DNA from: JBDRHL01 sp043816955
Lineage (GTDB): Bacteria > Planctomycetota > Phycisphaerae > Sedimentisphaerales > CAYZTY01
Assembly: GCA_043816955.1 (NCBI GenBank)
Contig: JBDRHL010000144.1
Coordinates: 1-64,000 of the forward strand
Direction of reading: 5' to 3'
DNA: 64,000 nt
In this document: positions 34,752 to 42,945 of the stretch, piece after piece
How the letters are laid out: each line of letters starts with the position of its first letter
Position numbering within the stretch: the stretch's first letter is position 1
The notes under the pieces: model-generated
Told to the model about the DNA's origin: nothing
The model's database searches: none
What the model saw: the letters and a program-made list of their open reading frames with translations, nothing else
Position numbers and translations under genes: made by a program

Positions 34752-34760
34752 TCAGGTTCT
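34653..34760. mobile_element. 108-base MITE-like element with terminal inverted repeats
   Basis: AGAACCTATCC (34653-34663) and GGTCAGGTTCT (34750-34760) are inverted repeats matching at 9 of 11 positions. Between them is a GTAGC-TTTG-GCTAC hairpin (34733-34746). The element has no open frame. Its right end lies inside the response regulator gene: the last codons and TGA stop of that gene (AGA ACC TGA on the minus strand) are the terminal repeat itself, so insertion would have replaced the original C-terminus. No clear target-site duplication is seen. Confidence 0.5.
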
Positions 34761-35234
34761 TTGTTTTTTAGCAGAAAGCGGGGCAGCCTGTTTTTCTATT
34801 TCGCTCAGATACGCCAAGGTGCGGTCAAGCTTGTCGGTGAGGTGTTTTAGCTTGAGCATGGTTTTGACCCTGGTAAGAAGCTCCCATTTGTTTACGGGTT
34901 TGCTGAGGAAATCATCGGTTCCAGAATCAATGCCTCTTTCTATATCGCCCAGTTCGGTAAGGGCGGTAACCATGATGATGGGAATGGCGGTGGTTTTCGG
35001 ATCGGCCTTAACCCTTCTGCAGAGTTCAAATCCGCTCATCTGGGGCATCATAATATCCAGCAGGATCAAATCGGGCGGATTACGTTTAATGATTTTCAAG
35101 GCTTCTATGCCGTCGCCGGCTGGGATGGTTACACAGTCGATATCTTCAAGATAGGCCTGGATTAACTCCAGGTTCTGCTGATTATCATCCACAACGAGAA
35201 TTGTGGGCACCTGCTGGTTATTCTTATGAGCCAT
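34752..35234 (-). CDS. Single-domain response regulator
   Basis: 160 residues: a CheY-like receiver (residues 10-130) with the acidic pair Asp16-Asp17, phospho-acceptor Asp60 in LLDIMMPQMSGFE, Thr90 and Lys112 in FLSKPVN, followed by a short helix and no output domain. It would signal by protein contact, as in phosphorelays. The C-terminal RT and stop codon come from a MITE-like repeat, so the tail may be truncated relative to relatives. The nearest kinase gene (35814) lies beyond a small hypothetical gene and points the other way. Confidence 0.92.
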   Translation of the reverse strand: MAHKNNQQVPTILVVDDNQQNLELIQAYLEDIDCVTIPAGDGIEALKIIKRNPPDLILLDIMMPQMSGFELCRRVKADPKTTAIPIIMVTALTELGDIERGIDSGTDDFLSKPVNKWELLTRVKTMLKLKHLTDKLDRTLAYLSEIEKQAAPLSAKKQRT

Positions 35235-35411
35235 TTACACCTTTCCTGTCCATATGAAAGAGAGGGGCGTTCTCAACGAAGATACCGCCCTTTTGAGGGA
35301 CAATATTATATTAATCTGCGATTAAAGTCCAGAGTATTTGTTGCGGGGAGCACCATACGAAATTTGACATCCACAAGGGGAAAAACAGGATACTACCCCC
35401 CTGCCGGGTTT

Positions 35412-35678
35412 TTAAGTGTGTTTTGAGGTTTGATTTTCAATGAATTGACGTACCTGGGGCTTGATGTAAACTGCATCGATATCAACGATTTTCGCGACGG
35501 CCTGGGCACAAATCGCAGCGATATCGCTAGTCTGTGCCTGGGAGTCGAGGAAAAAAACAGAGGAGCCTTTTATGGTACAAAGGCCTCCCCCGCTGCCGCC
35601 CAAGGCCTCTGTTCGAATCCGGACATTATTTTTCTGCAACAGGTCAAGCAGTTCGTCTAAAATAGCCTGATTATCCAT
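35412..35678 (-). CDS. Conserved small hypothetical protein
   Basis: 88 residues starting MDNQAILDELLDLLQKNNVR with GGSGGGLCTIKGSSVFFLDS in the middle, an alternating alpha/beta pattern without signal or membrane segment. I do not know the family; the Gly-rich GLCTIKG turn followed by a hydrophobic strand looks conserved in character. It is read from a promoter with TTGACG (35735-35730), 17 bases, TATATA (35712-35707). It sits between a response regulator and a divergent histidine kinase gene. Confidence 0.65.
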   Translation of the reverse strand: MDNQAILDELLDLLQKNNVRIRTEALGGSGGGLCTIKGSSVFFLDSQAQTSDIAAICAQAVAKIVDIDAVYIKPQVRQFIENQTSKHT

Positions 35679-35706
35679 GTTTTAAGAAAAAAACCTTAAA
35701 AGCCGA

Positions 35707-35735
35707 TATATATTATACTGTCTAAACAGCGTCAA
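35707..35735 (-). promoter_or_regulatory. Promoter of the 88-residue hypothetical gene
   Basis: TTGACG (35735-35730) and TATATA (35712-35707) with a 17-base spacer on the minus strand; the spacer contains the small palindrome CTGT-TTAG-ACAG. The start codon is about 30 bases further on. Confidence 0.45.
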
Positions 35736-35813
35736 TTTTATATTTTCAGACATTGAAAAACAAAGCCTATTTTATTAGATAAGATTGGGAACCTGAGTTT
35801 TCAGGAGTGCAGA

Positions 35814-36590
35814 TTGTCGGGTATAATAGCAAAGCGCAGATCGCTGTACAGAGAGATACAAAACCAAAGTGCGCGTAATGATTCACTAAAATCGCAGATG
35901 AGCCAGCTTCAGGCACTTGCGAATATCGGGACGGCGACATGTATGATCGCACATGAGATAAATAACCTTCTGACCCCGCTGGGGGGTTATGCGGAACTAG
36001 CTCTGCAGGAACCCGGTGATATGGAATTAGCGAGGAAGTCTCTGGAAAAGACAAAACGCAACTGCTTGCGGGCGGAAAAGATTCTTGCGAGCATGGTTGG
36101 GCTTGCCAACGGACAAGCCCAGGAGAAGGAATCATGCAGTCTGAAAGAACTGGTGGACGAAATATTTACGTGTCTTTGCCGTGATTTTTCCAAGGACAAA
36201 ATCAAAGTTACTGTAGAGGTAAATGAGGCTCTTACGATCCGGGCAGTTCCGGTTCAGATTCAGCAGGTGCTGATGAACCTGATTTTCAATGCGCGTGATG
36301 CGATGGCTGAATCAGGAGGCAGCCTGACAATAAGAGGCGGGGAGACGGACAGTTCCGTCTGGATCGAGGTGTGCGACACGGGCAGTGGGATTGACAGGGA
36401 AACAATGCCCCATATTTTTGAAGCATTTTTCACAACGAAAGGCAAGACAGAACGTTCCGGCAGGAGCGGTTCAGGGCTGGGGCTGGCTTTCTGCAAAGAC
36501 ATAGTTGAGGCTCATCACGGCAGTATATCGGTACGGAGCAAGCCCGGCAAAGGGGCGGTGTTTAGAATAATCCTGCCCAAGCAGGACTGA
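35814..36590 (+). CDS. Soluble histidine kinase
   Basis: 258 residues without membrane segments. HisKA contains His47 in CMIAHEINNLLTPLGGY, and HATPase_c contains NLIFNARDAM, VCDTGSGIDRE and GSGLGLAFCKDIVEAHHG. The TTG start at 35814 is supported by AGGAG six bases upstream. The N-terminal ~35 residues are a short coiled coil, so the input is likely another protein. It could phosphorylate the single-domain regulator at 34752, which is divergently encoded nearby; that link is inference. Confidence 0.88.
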   Translation: MSGIIAKRRSLYREIQNQSARNDSLKSQMSQLQALANIGTATCMIAHEINNLLTPLGGYAELALQEPGDMELARKSLEKTKRNCLRAEKILASMVGLANGQAQEKESCSLKELVDEIFTCLCRDFSKDKIKVTVEVNEALTIRAVPVQIQQVLMNLIFNARDAMAESGGSLTIRGGETDSSVWIEVCDTGSGIDRETMPHIFEAFFTTKGKTERSGRSGSGLGLAFCKDIVEAHHGSISVRSKPGKGAVFRIILPKQD

Positions 36591-36603
36591 GGTTTATATC
36601 GCG

Positions 36604-37866
36604 GTGGTTTTTCCATCCGAATACATCTGGTATATATGTTCCCTAGTGCTGCTGATTTGCGGTTCAGCGTTTTTTTCGGGGGCGGAGACGGCATTTTTTA
36701 ATCTCAGCCGCAGACAGATCAGCAGTCTTTCGCAGTCGAAACACCGTGTTCAGAAAATGACAGCCAAACTGGCGGAGGCTCCGAAGAAGCTGCTGACGTG
36801 TCTGCTGCTGGGGAATATGGGAGTCAATGTTCTTTATTTTTCCACTTCAAGTGTTCTGGCGTTCAAGGTGGGTGGTAATACAGGGCGCGGCTGGGGGGTG
36901 GGCACAGCGTTTTTATGTTTTTTAATTCTTGTAATGTTTGGAGAAATTGTTCCCAAGTCGATGGCTTACCTTAACAGCTATAAAGGCAGCATCCTGGCAA
37001 CGGTTCCGTGCTATGTGTGCGTACAGGTTCTGGGGCCGATACAGGCAGTTTTCAACTTTCTTATTGCCGAGCCTGTTGTGCGCGTTCTTCTCGGGCCCAG
37101 GCGTCATGCCGAAGCAATTACCATCAATCAACTAAAAATGGTGATCGAATCAAGCAGGCATCGGGGGCTGATAAGCAGTGATGAAACACAACTGCTTGGG
37201 GAGATTATCGAGCTGGGTTTTTTGAAGGTCCGGCACATAATGTGTCCCCGGGTGGATATGGCAGCGTGTAATCTGAATTCTTCGGCTGGCGAGATCAAGA
37301 ATCTGCTAAGGGACCACAACATGACGAAGATATTTGCTTATGTCGGCTCGATCGATAATATAGTCGGAACGATCAGACTCAACTCGATACTTCTTAATCC
37401 GGAAAAGGCGGTGAAGGAGCTTCTTGAGCCGGTGCATTTTGTGCCGGAACAAAAGACGGTGGAATCACTTCTGGTTTTTTTCCGGACGCGGCGTGTTGAT
37501 GCAGCAGTGGTGGTGGACGAATATGGCGGGATTGCGGGGGCAGTGGATATTGAGCGGGTGGTACAGGAGCTGCTTGGCCCGAGCGAGATACCGGCAGGTA
37601 TAGAACCCATTCAACAGGTTGGGCCACTGACATACCGGCTTGCAGGGAACCTGCCGATTCACGAATGGGCCGACGCCTTTGGAGTAGAGCCATCCCAGAG
37701 CAGGCTGACGACGATAGGAGGGCTTGCAACAGCGCTTCTGGGTAAGGTGCCTCACAGCGGCGACGTTGCGTATCTGAAGAATCTGAAGTTTACCGTTGAG
37801 AAGGTCAGAAAGTACCGGATTGAAAGTCTGATCCTTTCACTTGAGACGGAGGAAGCAAAACAGTGA
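36604..37866 (+). CDS. CNNM/CorC-type transporter (DUF21-CBS)
   Basis: 420 residues. DUF21 membrane domain (about 1-180; GSAFFSGAETAFFNLSRRQI and FGEIVPKSMAYLNSY), two CBS motifs (about 200-330; VVVDEYGGIAGAVDIE) and the CorC_HlyC C-terminal domain (about 335-415; RLTTIGGLATALLGKVPHSG). Relatives are implicated in Mg2+/Co2+ efflux. The start is a GTG. It overlaps the next, shorter paralogue by four bases, so they are translationally coupled and may form a heterodimer. Confidence 0.9.
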   Translation: MVFPSEYIWYICSLVLLICGSAFFSGAETAFFNLSRRQISSLSQSKHRVQKMTAKLAEAPKKLLTCLLLGNMGVNVLYFSTSSVLAFKVGGNTGRGWGVGTAFLCFLILVMFGEIVPKSMAYLNSYKGSILATVPCYVCVQVLGPIQAVFNFLIAEPVVRVLLGPRRHAEAITINQLKMVIESSRHRGLISSDETQLLGEIIELGFLKVRHIMCPRVDMAACNLNSSAGEIKNLLRDHNMTKIFAYVGSIDNIVGTIRLNSILLNPEKAVKELLEPVHFVPEQKTVESLLVFFRTRRVDAAVVVDEYGGIAGAVDIERVVQELLGPSEIPAGIEPIQQVGPLTYRLAGNLPIHEWADAFGVEPSQSRLTTIGGLATALLGKVPHSGDVAYLKNLKFTVEKVRKYRIESLILSLETEEAKQ

Positions 37867-38867
37867 TTGGCTATATTCTGGTTTTGTCGGTAGTTTTGTC
37901 TGTGGTGCTGTCCGGTTTCTTTGCTGGCAGTGAAACAGGGATATATCGGCTGAGCGCATTTCGGCTTCGTTTAGGTATGGACCAGAAGCGGCCGTTCTAT
38001 TCGATACTTAACAGGATGATGGGCGACCGTGAAGGGCTGATCCTTTCAACTCTGGTCGGAACAAACCTGACGCATTACCTTGCCACGAGTGCGGTTACCT
38101 ACCTGTTTCTGCGTCGGGGAGCAGGAGAACAGGCGGCTGAGTTATCTGCAACGGCGGTGATGACACCGATACTGTTCGTACTGGCTGAACTGATACCGAA
38201 GAATATTTATTTTCACCGTGCGGACGTTCTGATGCCTTATCTATCGGTGGTGTTATGGTCATTTCACAGGATATTGCGCTGGTCGGGAGTAATCGGCCTG
38301 TTGAAGCTGATCTCTGATGTGGTATCGAAACTTGCGGGTCTGGAGCCTGCCAGGGAGCATTACCTTGAGGCAGCCGGTGAGCGGCGAATACAGCAGGTGC
38401 TGCTGGACAGCTTCGAGGAGGGGATTGTAAGCGCTGTACAAAGCGACCTGCTGAACAGGCTGATGCGTATTTCCAGACTGCATATCCGAACGGTGATGAC
38501 AGGAATCAGCAGAGTGCAAATGCTTGAGGCGGAGACAGATCGATCGAGTCTTGCGAAAATATTCGCATCAAAACCCTTCACTCATATGCCGGTTTACCGC
38601 GATCGCCGGAATAATATCATCGGGTTCGTGAATATTTATGAAGCGCTGTGCAGTGAGAGAGATTTTGCAGACCTTACAGAATTTGTACGTCCAATCGGCA
38701 CGGTCTTTGCGGGCACAACGGTGATTGACGGGATAAATCAGATGAAGAAGGCTGGGCAGAAAATCGCGATGGTGACGGCTGGGCCGAGGCACGGCAGAGA
38801 GGCTGAGATCGGAATTGTTACAATGAAGGACCTTGTCGAAGAGCTGACGGGTGAGTTGAGCGACTGA
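37863..38867 (+). CDS. Second CNNM/CorC-type protein, short form
   Basis: 334 residues starting at a GTG that overlaps the stop of the preceding gene (GTGA). DUF21 (about 1-185; SGFFAGSETGIYRLSAFRLR, LAELIPKNIYFHRA) and two CBS motifs (about 200-330; HMPVYRDRRNNIIGFVN), but no CorC_HlyC domain, making it shorter than its partner. Overlapping pairs of long and short DUF21 proteins are a recurring arrangement and suggest a complex in the inner membrane. Confidence 0.9.
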   Translation: MIGYILVLSVVLSVVLSGFFAGSETGIYRLSAFRLRLGMDQKRPFYSILNRMMGDREGLILSTLVGTNLTHYLATSAVTYLFLRRGAGEQAAELSATAVMTPILFVLAELIPKNIYFHRADVLMPYLSVVLWSFHRILRWSGVIGLLKLISDVVSKLAGLEPAREHYLEAAGERRIQQVLLDSFEEGIVSAVQSDLLNRLMRISRLHIRTVMTGISRVQMLEAETDRSSLAKIFASKPFTHMPVYRDRRNNIIGFVNIYEALCSERDFADLTEFVRPIGTVFAGTTVIDGINQMKKAGQKIAMVTAGPRHGREAEIGIVTMKDLVEELTGELSD

Positions 38868-38921
38868 GGACAGCGTTGTGCCGGGCGGTGAAGGGGGTGA
38901 ATCTATCGAAAGACAAGTGAC

Positions 38922-40337
38922 TTAATCTTTGTTTTGCATGAAGAGGGATTGTACTACAGCGTTTATTGCTGTTCGGGGCATGTGGTTAGCGTTATTGGCG
39001 ATGATGGAGAAAATGTATTGGCCGTTGGGGGTGTCACATATTCCGGAGAATGAACGGACAGCGTCTATGTAGCCGGTCTTGCCACGAATATTTCCTTTGA
39101 ATTGGATTTCTGTAAAGTATCTTCGAATTGTGCCGTCGAGCCCCCCTACCGCGAGTGACCGGTTGTATATGGGCCAATCGGGGCTTTTATAAAGGTGGTA
39201 GAGGACGGTCGTGATTGTGTTGGCACTGAGGCAATTAGTCCTGCTGAGTCCGCTGCCGTCGTCGATATTGAATTGCGCGGGGTCGATACCAAGATTTTTG
39301 AGGTAATCGGCCAGCAGAGATGTGCCGAGTGTCCATGAGCCTTCGCCATGGTCAACATCCTCCTTGGCAGCTATGATTTTGACGAGGCACTCTGCTGCGA
39401 GGCCGAAACTGTCCTTGTTGCATCTTTCAAGTACGAGAGCTATGGGGGTCTTATGTTCAACAAGAATATCGAGATCAGCTGGTTGATTCACTTTTCTGCC
39501 TGTGAGCTTTCCCCGAAGGATGAAGCCTTCGCTGCGAAGTTTTTCAGCGAGCAGGAAGCCGAAAAATGCGGCAGGTCTTTCTATTGCCACGTCAAATGAG
39601 GCGGCCTGATTACAGCGGCCTTTGATGGTGATATGATTCGGTTTAGAATTTCTGTATGCACCGATCTGTGTCTGTCCGCCTGAGACAGCAACTACCTTAT
39701 TTATCAGGGTGACATAGCCTGCCGAGGGGGTGATGGTGAGGTTAACTTTGCGGGGTGTTTTTTGCGCAGTAATGTTTATGCAATTTCCGTTGTAGTTTAG
39801 TCCGCTGATTTCGCAGGCATAAGGCCGGTTTAGCTGGTCCTTCGGCCAATTGGGGTGGACTCGCTGGTCATCAAGTATTGCAGCATCGATGATGATGTCC
39901 TGAATTTCCGTAATGTGCCTTTCGCGAAGGGCTTTTATTATCCGGTCGAACAACCAACCTTGTGTGCGGCCGGCATCGATGTCGGTTTTTTCATCGCCGA
40001 GGAGAGGATCTGCCCCCCCTACCACTACGAGGGACTTTCCGAGAAGAGCTACGGAGGTCTTGAATTCATAATCGGGTCCCAGATACTTGAGCGCGGCTGC
40101 TGAGCTAATAATTTTCATATTCGAAGCCGGGATCAGGGGCTGGTCGGGCTGATAGCTATAGACGGTTGCGCCCGTCCGGCAGTCGATGATTTTAATGCTT
40201 AACCGGACATTTTTTGCCAGATAAGGCTGAATAACAGCCTCAACACTTTGTCCGATGTTATCGGAGGCGCTACAGGCCAGAAAAGAGAGGCAAAAAACAA
40301 AAAACAGGACAGCCGAAGTATTACGATCCATTCTCAT
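38922..40337 (-). CDS. dacB: D-alanyl-D-alanine carboxypeptidase / PBP4 (S13)
   Basis: 471 residues. A hydrophobic signal (LFFVFCLSFLACSA) is followed by the three penicillin-binding motifs: Ser72-x-x-Lys75 (PASNMKIISSAAA), SxN in DGSGLSRTNCLS near 353, and KTG in IRGKTGYID near 416. S13 peptidases trim and cross-link-cleave peptidoglycan in the periplasm, which supports the presence of a peptidoglycan wall here. The FLAC context is not a good lipobox. The start could also be the second Met (MDRN). Confidence 0.92.
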   Translation of the reverse strand: MRMDRNTSAVLFFVFCLSFLACSASDNIGQSVEAVIQPYLAKNVRLSIKIIDCRTGATVYSYQPDQPLIPASNMKIISSAAALKYLGPDYEFKTSVALLGKSLVVVGGADPLLGDEKTDIDAGRTQGWLFDRIIKALRERHITEIQDIIIDAAILDDQRVHPNWPKDQLNRPYACEISGLNYNGNCINITAQKTPRKVNLTITPSAGYVTLINKVVAVSGGQTQIGAYRNSKPNHITIKGRCNQAASFDVAIERPAAFFGFLLAEKLRSEGFILRGKLTGRKVNQPADLDILVEHKTPIALVLERCNKDSFGLAAECLVKIIAAKEDVDHGEGSWTLGTSLLADYLKNLGIDPAQFNIDDGSGLSRTNCLSANTITTVLYHLYKSPDWPIYNRSLAVGGLDGTIRRYFTEIQFKGNIRGKTGYIDAVRSFSGICDTPNGQYIFSIIANNANHMPRTAINAVVQSLFMQNKD

Positions 40338-40391
40338 GCAGTACTATTTAGCAAAAAAAGGATAACAATTCAAGGAGATGAGTCTTTGTTC

Positions 40392-40419
40392 TTGAATAAT
40401 AAATGCCGGCATGCATAAT
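40392..40419 (+). promoter_or_regulatory. larC promoter with palindromic spacer
   Basis: TTGAAT (40392-40397), 16 bases, CATAAT (40414-40419). The spacer contains the perfect 10-base palindrome ATGCCGGCAT (40403-40412), where a dimeric repressor could bind. Transcription would start near 40426, about 20 bases before the ATG. Confidence 0.45.
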
Positions 40420-40446
40420 TTATTGTATATGTATCAGGGATAAATT

Positions 40447-41634
40447 ATGAGAATAGCTTATTTTGACTGCTTTGCAGGTGCGGGTGGGGATATGATTGTC
40501 GCATCAATGCTCGATGCCGGTCTGGATGCGGAGTATCTGCGCAGCGAACTTGGCAAACTGGGCATTGAAGGTTTGTGCGTGAAGATTGAGCGTACAATTC
40601 GCTGCGGGTTATCGGCGACATTTTTTGAGCCTTACGCACCAGATCAGCAAAAGCAGCGCAACCTTGCCGATATTACGAAGCTCATACAGGACAGCGGGAT
40701 AAGTGAAAAGGCAAAGGCGAAGGCAATTAAGATATTCAACAATCTTGCGCTGGCGGAAGGGAAGGTTCACGGCAAAAACCCTGCAGAGATACACTTTCAC
40801 GAGTTAGGCGCGATAGATTCGATTGTCGATATTATCTCGGCGTGTATTGGTCTGGAGGGCCTGGGGATCGAGGAGGTTTACTGCTCAGCACTTCCGCTAG
40901 GGAGCGGCACAATCAAAACCGCTCACGGACAGATGCCATTGCCAGCGCCTGCGACGGCAGCGTTACTTAAAAATGTGCCGGTCAAGGCCGGGTCTGATGA
41001 GGGTGAACTTGTTACCCCTACGGCTGCAGCGGTTCTGACTACTGTTACTAAAAGCTTCCGCAGCCTGCCTTCGATGGTTATTGAGGCTGTGGGATACGGA
41101 GCAGGCACAAGGGATTCCGCAAGATTTCCCAATGTTACGCGGCTGATCACAGGCAGAGCCGCCAACGGGAACAGAGCCGATACGGATACAATCTGCCTGC
41201 TTGAGGCAAATTCCGATGACAGTACCGGCGAGCAGATCGGGCTGCTTGTCGATAAGCTGCTGGAGGTTGGAGCGCTGGATGTCTTTTGTATACCCTGTTA
41301 TATGAAACATAACCGCCCTGCTGTTCAGATGTGCGTGATGTGCAGTATCGAGGATGCCGATATGATGGAAAGAATGGTTTTTGAAAGCGGGGTAACATTT
41401 GGAATCAGAAAGCAGTTTATAGAGCGGAAAAAACTTTCCCGGGAGTTTAAGGAGGTTGAAACAGAGTTTGGGCCGATCCGTGTCAAGGTCGGCTCATTAA
41501 AGGAGAAGATCGTAACAGCCAAACCTGAATTTTTCGACTGCGCCGAGGCGGCGGAGCGTCATAAAACAACGGTTCAGCAGGTAATTTCCGCAGCGAAAGC
41601 CGCTTTTGGAAAGATGGCGAAGGATGGCCTTTAA
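40447..41634 (+). CDS. larC: Nickel-insertion protein LarC
   Basis: 395 residues of the DUF111 family, starting RIAYFDCFAGAGGDMIVASM and containing FHELGAIDSIVDI and GSGTIKTAHGQMPLPAPAT. LarC inserts nickel into the pincer cofactor of lactate racemase and related LarA enzymes, using CTP. Here it is one continuous frame, whereas in lactobacilli it is made by a frameshift. larA, larB and larE are not in the window, so the client enzyme lies elsewhere. The promoter carries a perfect palindrome. Confidence 0.93.
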   Translation: MRIAYFDCFAGAGGDMIVASMLDAGLDAEYLRSELGKLGIEGLCVKIERTIRCGLSATFFEPYAPDQQKQRNLADITKLIQDSGISEKAKAKAIKIFNNLALAEGKVHGKNPAEIHFHELGAIDSIVDIISACIGLEGLGIEEVYCSALPLGSGTIKTAHGQMPLPAPATAALLKNVPVKAGSDEGELVTPTAAAVLTTVTKSFRSLPSMVIEAVGYGAGTRDSARFPNVTRLITGRAANGNRADTDTICLLEANSDDSTGEQIGLLVDKLLEVGALDVFCIPCYMKHNRPAVQMCVMCSIEDADMMERMVFESGVTFGIRKQFIERKKLSREFKEVETEFGPIRVKVGSLKEKIVTAKPEFFDCAEAAERHKTTVQQVISAAKAAFGKMAKDGL

Positions 41635-41777
41635 CTACTTAAATAACAAGTAGTTATATAAGACAGAGAGGCCTTGGAGCGATCCGGCAGCATGAAGGAG
41701 GGGTTTTGTTATCTGATGGTCATAAGTCTTTTGTTTGTAAGGTATTATAAAAATCTAACAATTTCTAAACTTCTGTT

Positions 41778-41806
41778 TTGACAATTGTAACCTGCCCTGC
41801 TATACT
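41778..41806 (+). promoter_or_regulatory. Promoter of the pyrKD leader transcript
   Basis: Perfect TTGACA (41778-41783), exactly 17 bases, TATACT (41801-41806). Transcription would start near 41813, leaving about 187 bases of leader before pyrK. Confidence 0.75.
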
Positions 41807-41821
41807 TTTCAGGCGACATCG

Positions 41822-41980
41822 ATGAAGTCAGACAATTCAGTTTGGTACAGATTCAGTAAACTTTGCGGCTTTTTTAGCCGTGGCGTACTTCCGGAGTATC
41901 AGTGGATGAATATTCCGGAAGTTTTTTTGCGCAAGGCGGGTGATCAGAGGTTCATTGCGGTGGACATAACAGCGGTATAA
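41822..41980 (+). CDS. Putative 52-residue pyr leader peptide
   Basis: ATG at 41822, ending TAA at 41978-41980, about 20 bases before pyrK. The frame runs through a T-rich hairpin (41864-41882) and all of the terminator hairpin (41887-41922). The peptide (begins MKSDNSVWYRFSKLCGFF) resembles no protein I know. Only a weak AGGCGA lies upstream, close to the predicted transcription start. Position and layout match the E. coli pyrBI leader, where translation close behind RNA polymerase prevents termination when UTP is low. Whether it is translated is inference. Confidence 0.45.
   Translation: MKSDNSVWYRFSKLCGFFSRGVLPEYQWMNIPEVFLRKAGDQRFIAVDITAV
41887..41928 (+). terminator. Intrinsic terminator/attenuator before pyrKD
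   Basis: ACTTCCGGA (41887-41895) pairs with TCCGGAAGT (41914-41922), and three further inner pairs (one G-U) give a 12-base-pair stem with a 12-base loop. A run of seven T (41922-41928) follows. It stands between the promoter and pyrK, so it must be regulated or leaky. Confidence 0.75.
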
Positions 41981-41999
41981 ACGGTATAAAGGGTCTTCG

Positions 42000-42935
42000 A
42001 TGGGACGCAGATGTATATTTACGGCTAAAGTTTGCTGGAACAAAATGATCGGGCAACGATTCTATCGCCTGCGGCTGGAGGTTTGCGGGGAGGGTGCGGC
42101 AGCGTTTGCAAATGCAATGCCGGGGCAATTTGTGGAGATCGACGCTTCAAACCTGCGTCTGCCCGCCCTATCGAACATACCAGAGCAATTACAGGATACA
42201 GCACAGAGACACATTATATTGCGCAGGCCCTTCAGTTTTGCTGATATTGAAGTTCCTGACGATAGTCATGCTGTCATTGAGATTGTCTACTGTGTGCTTG
42301 GGCCGGCTACGATGCGAATGACGACTCTTGAGAGGGACGATCAGTTAAGCGTGATCGGGCCGCTTGGCAACGGGTTTAAGGTTTCAGAGAACAGCAAAGC
42401 AGCAATTCTGGTTGCCGGAGGGATGGGGGCAGCGCCACTACAGTATCTGGCAAAACACATAAAAGGCAACTACCCGACGATGGAAGTGATAGTAATGGCA
42501 GGTGCCCGCAATCGAAGAGAGCTTCCCTTCAGTTTGAGGACAGAGTCAATCAGGGCGGAGGCAGGTGAGTGGCTTGATGAGTTTGCCAGATACGGTGTTG
42601 AGTCGATTGTCGCGACCGATGACGGTTCGGCAGGATTTGCAGGTTTTGTAACCGAGGCGCTGGAGCGATGGCTTGATAATTGTCCTTACAGGGCAGAAGA
42701 AATGATGATATTTGCCTGCGGGCCTGAACCGATGCTGGCGCAAAGCGCGCGTATAGCTTCGAAATCGAATATTCCGTGCCAAGTAAGTATGGAGAGGATG
42801 ATGGGCTGCGGGTTTGGAGTGTGCCAAAGCTGTGTCGTAGCCTGCCGGGCCGACGGCGGGGATGAAAGCTGTTACAAGCTGTGCTGCGAGGATGGTCCGG
42901 TTTTTGATAGCAGAGAAGTGATATTCAGAGTATAG
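42000..42935 (+). CDS. pyrK: Dihydroorotate dehydrogenase electron-transfer subunit
   Basis: 311 residues. An FAD-binding ferredoxin-reductase-like N-terminal half (HIILRRPFSFADI near 75, GPLGNGF near 122, AGGMGAAPLQYL near 142) and a C-terminal [2Fe-2S] site (CGFGVCQSCVVAC ... YKLCCEDGPVFDS near 263-300). PyrK passes electrons from PyrD to NAD+. It is ten bases before pyrD, the standard pairing for class 1B enzymes. At 311 residues it is longer than the usual ~260, with an extra stretch around 40-65. Confidence 0.93.
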   Translation: MGRRCIFTAKVCWNKMIGQRFYRLRLEVCGEGAAAFANAMPGQFVEIDASNLRLPALSNIPEQLQDTAQRHIILRRPFSFADIEVPDDSHAVIEIVYCVLGPATMRMTTLERDDQLSVIGPLGNGFKVSENSKAAILVAGGMGAAPLQYLAKHIKGNYPTMEVIVMAGARNRRELPFSLRTESIRAEAGEWLDEFARYGVESIVATDDGSAGFAGFVTEALERWLDNCPYRAEEMMIFACGPEPMLAQSARIASKSNIPCQVSMERMMGCGFGVCQSCVVACRADGGDESCYKLCCEDGPVFDSREVIFRV

Positions 42936-42945
42936 AGGCAGGATT

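Larger units (their letters stand above)
41635..41999 (+). other. pyrKD leader region
   Basis: Behind larC there is a weak CTACTT/AAGTAG stem (41636-41654) and then about 120 bases with nothing I can name. From 41778 on it carries the promoter, leader ORF, U-run hairpin and intrinsic terminator listed separately. Confidence 0.7.

Noticed and set aside
35605..35630. tRNA T-loop-like GTTCGAATCC on the plus strand
   Set aside because: The flanking bases do not form a T-stem, no acceptor or anticodon arm is present, and the stretch is coding sequence of the 88-residue protein on the other strand.
40447..41634. Programmed frameshift in larC, as in lactobacilli
   Set aside because: The gene is one continuous 395-codon frame covering both LarC domains; no slippery site is needed.
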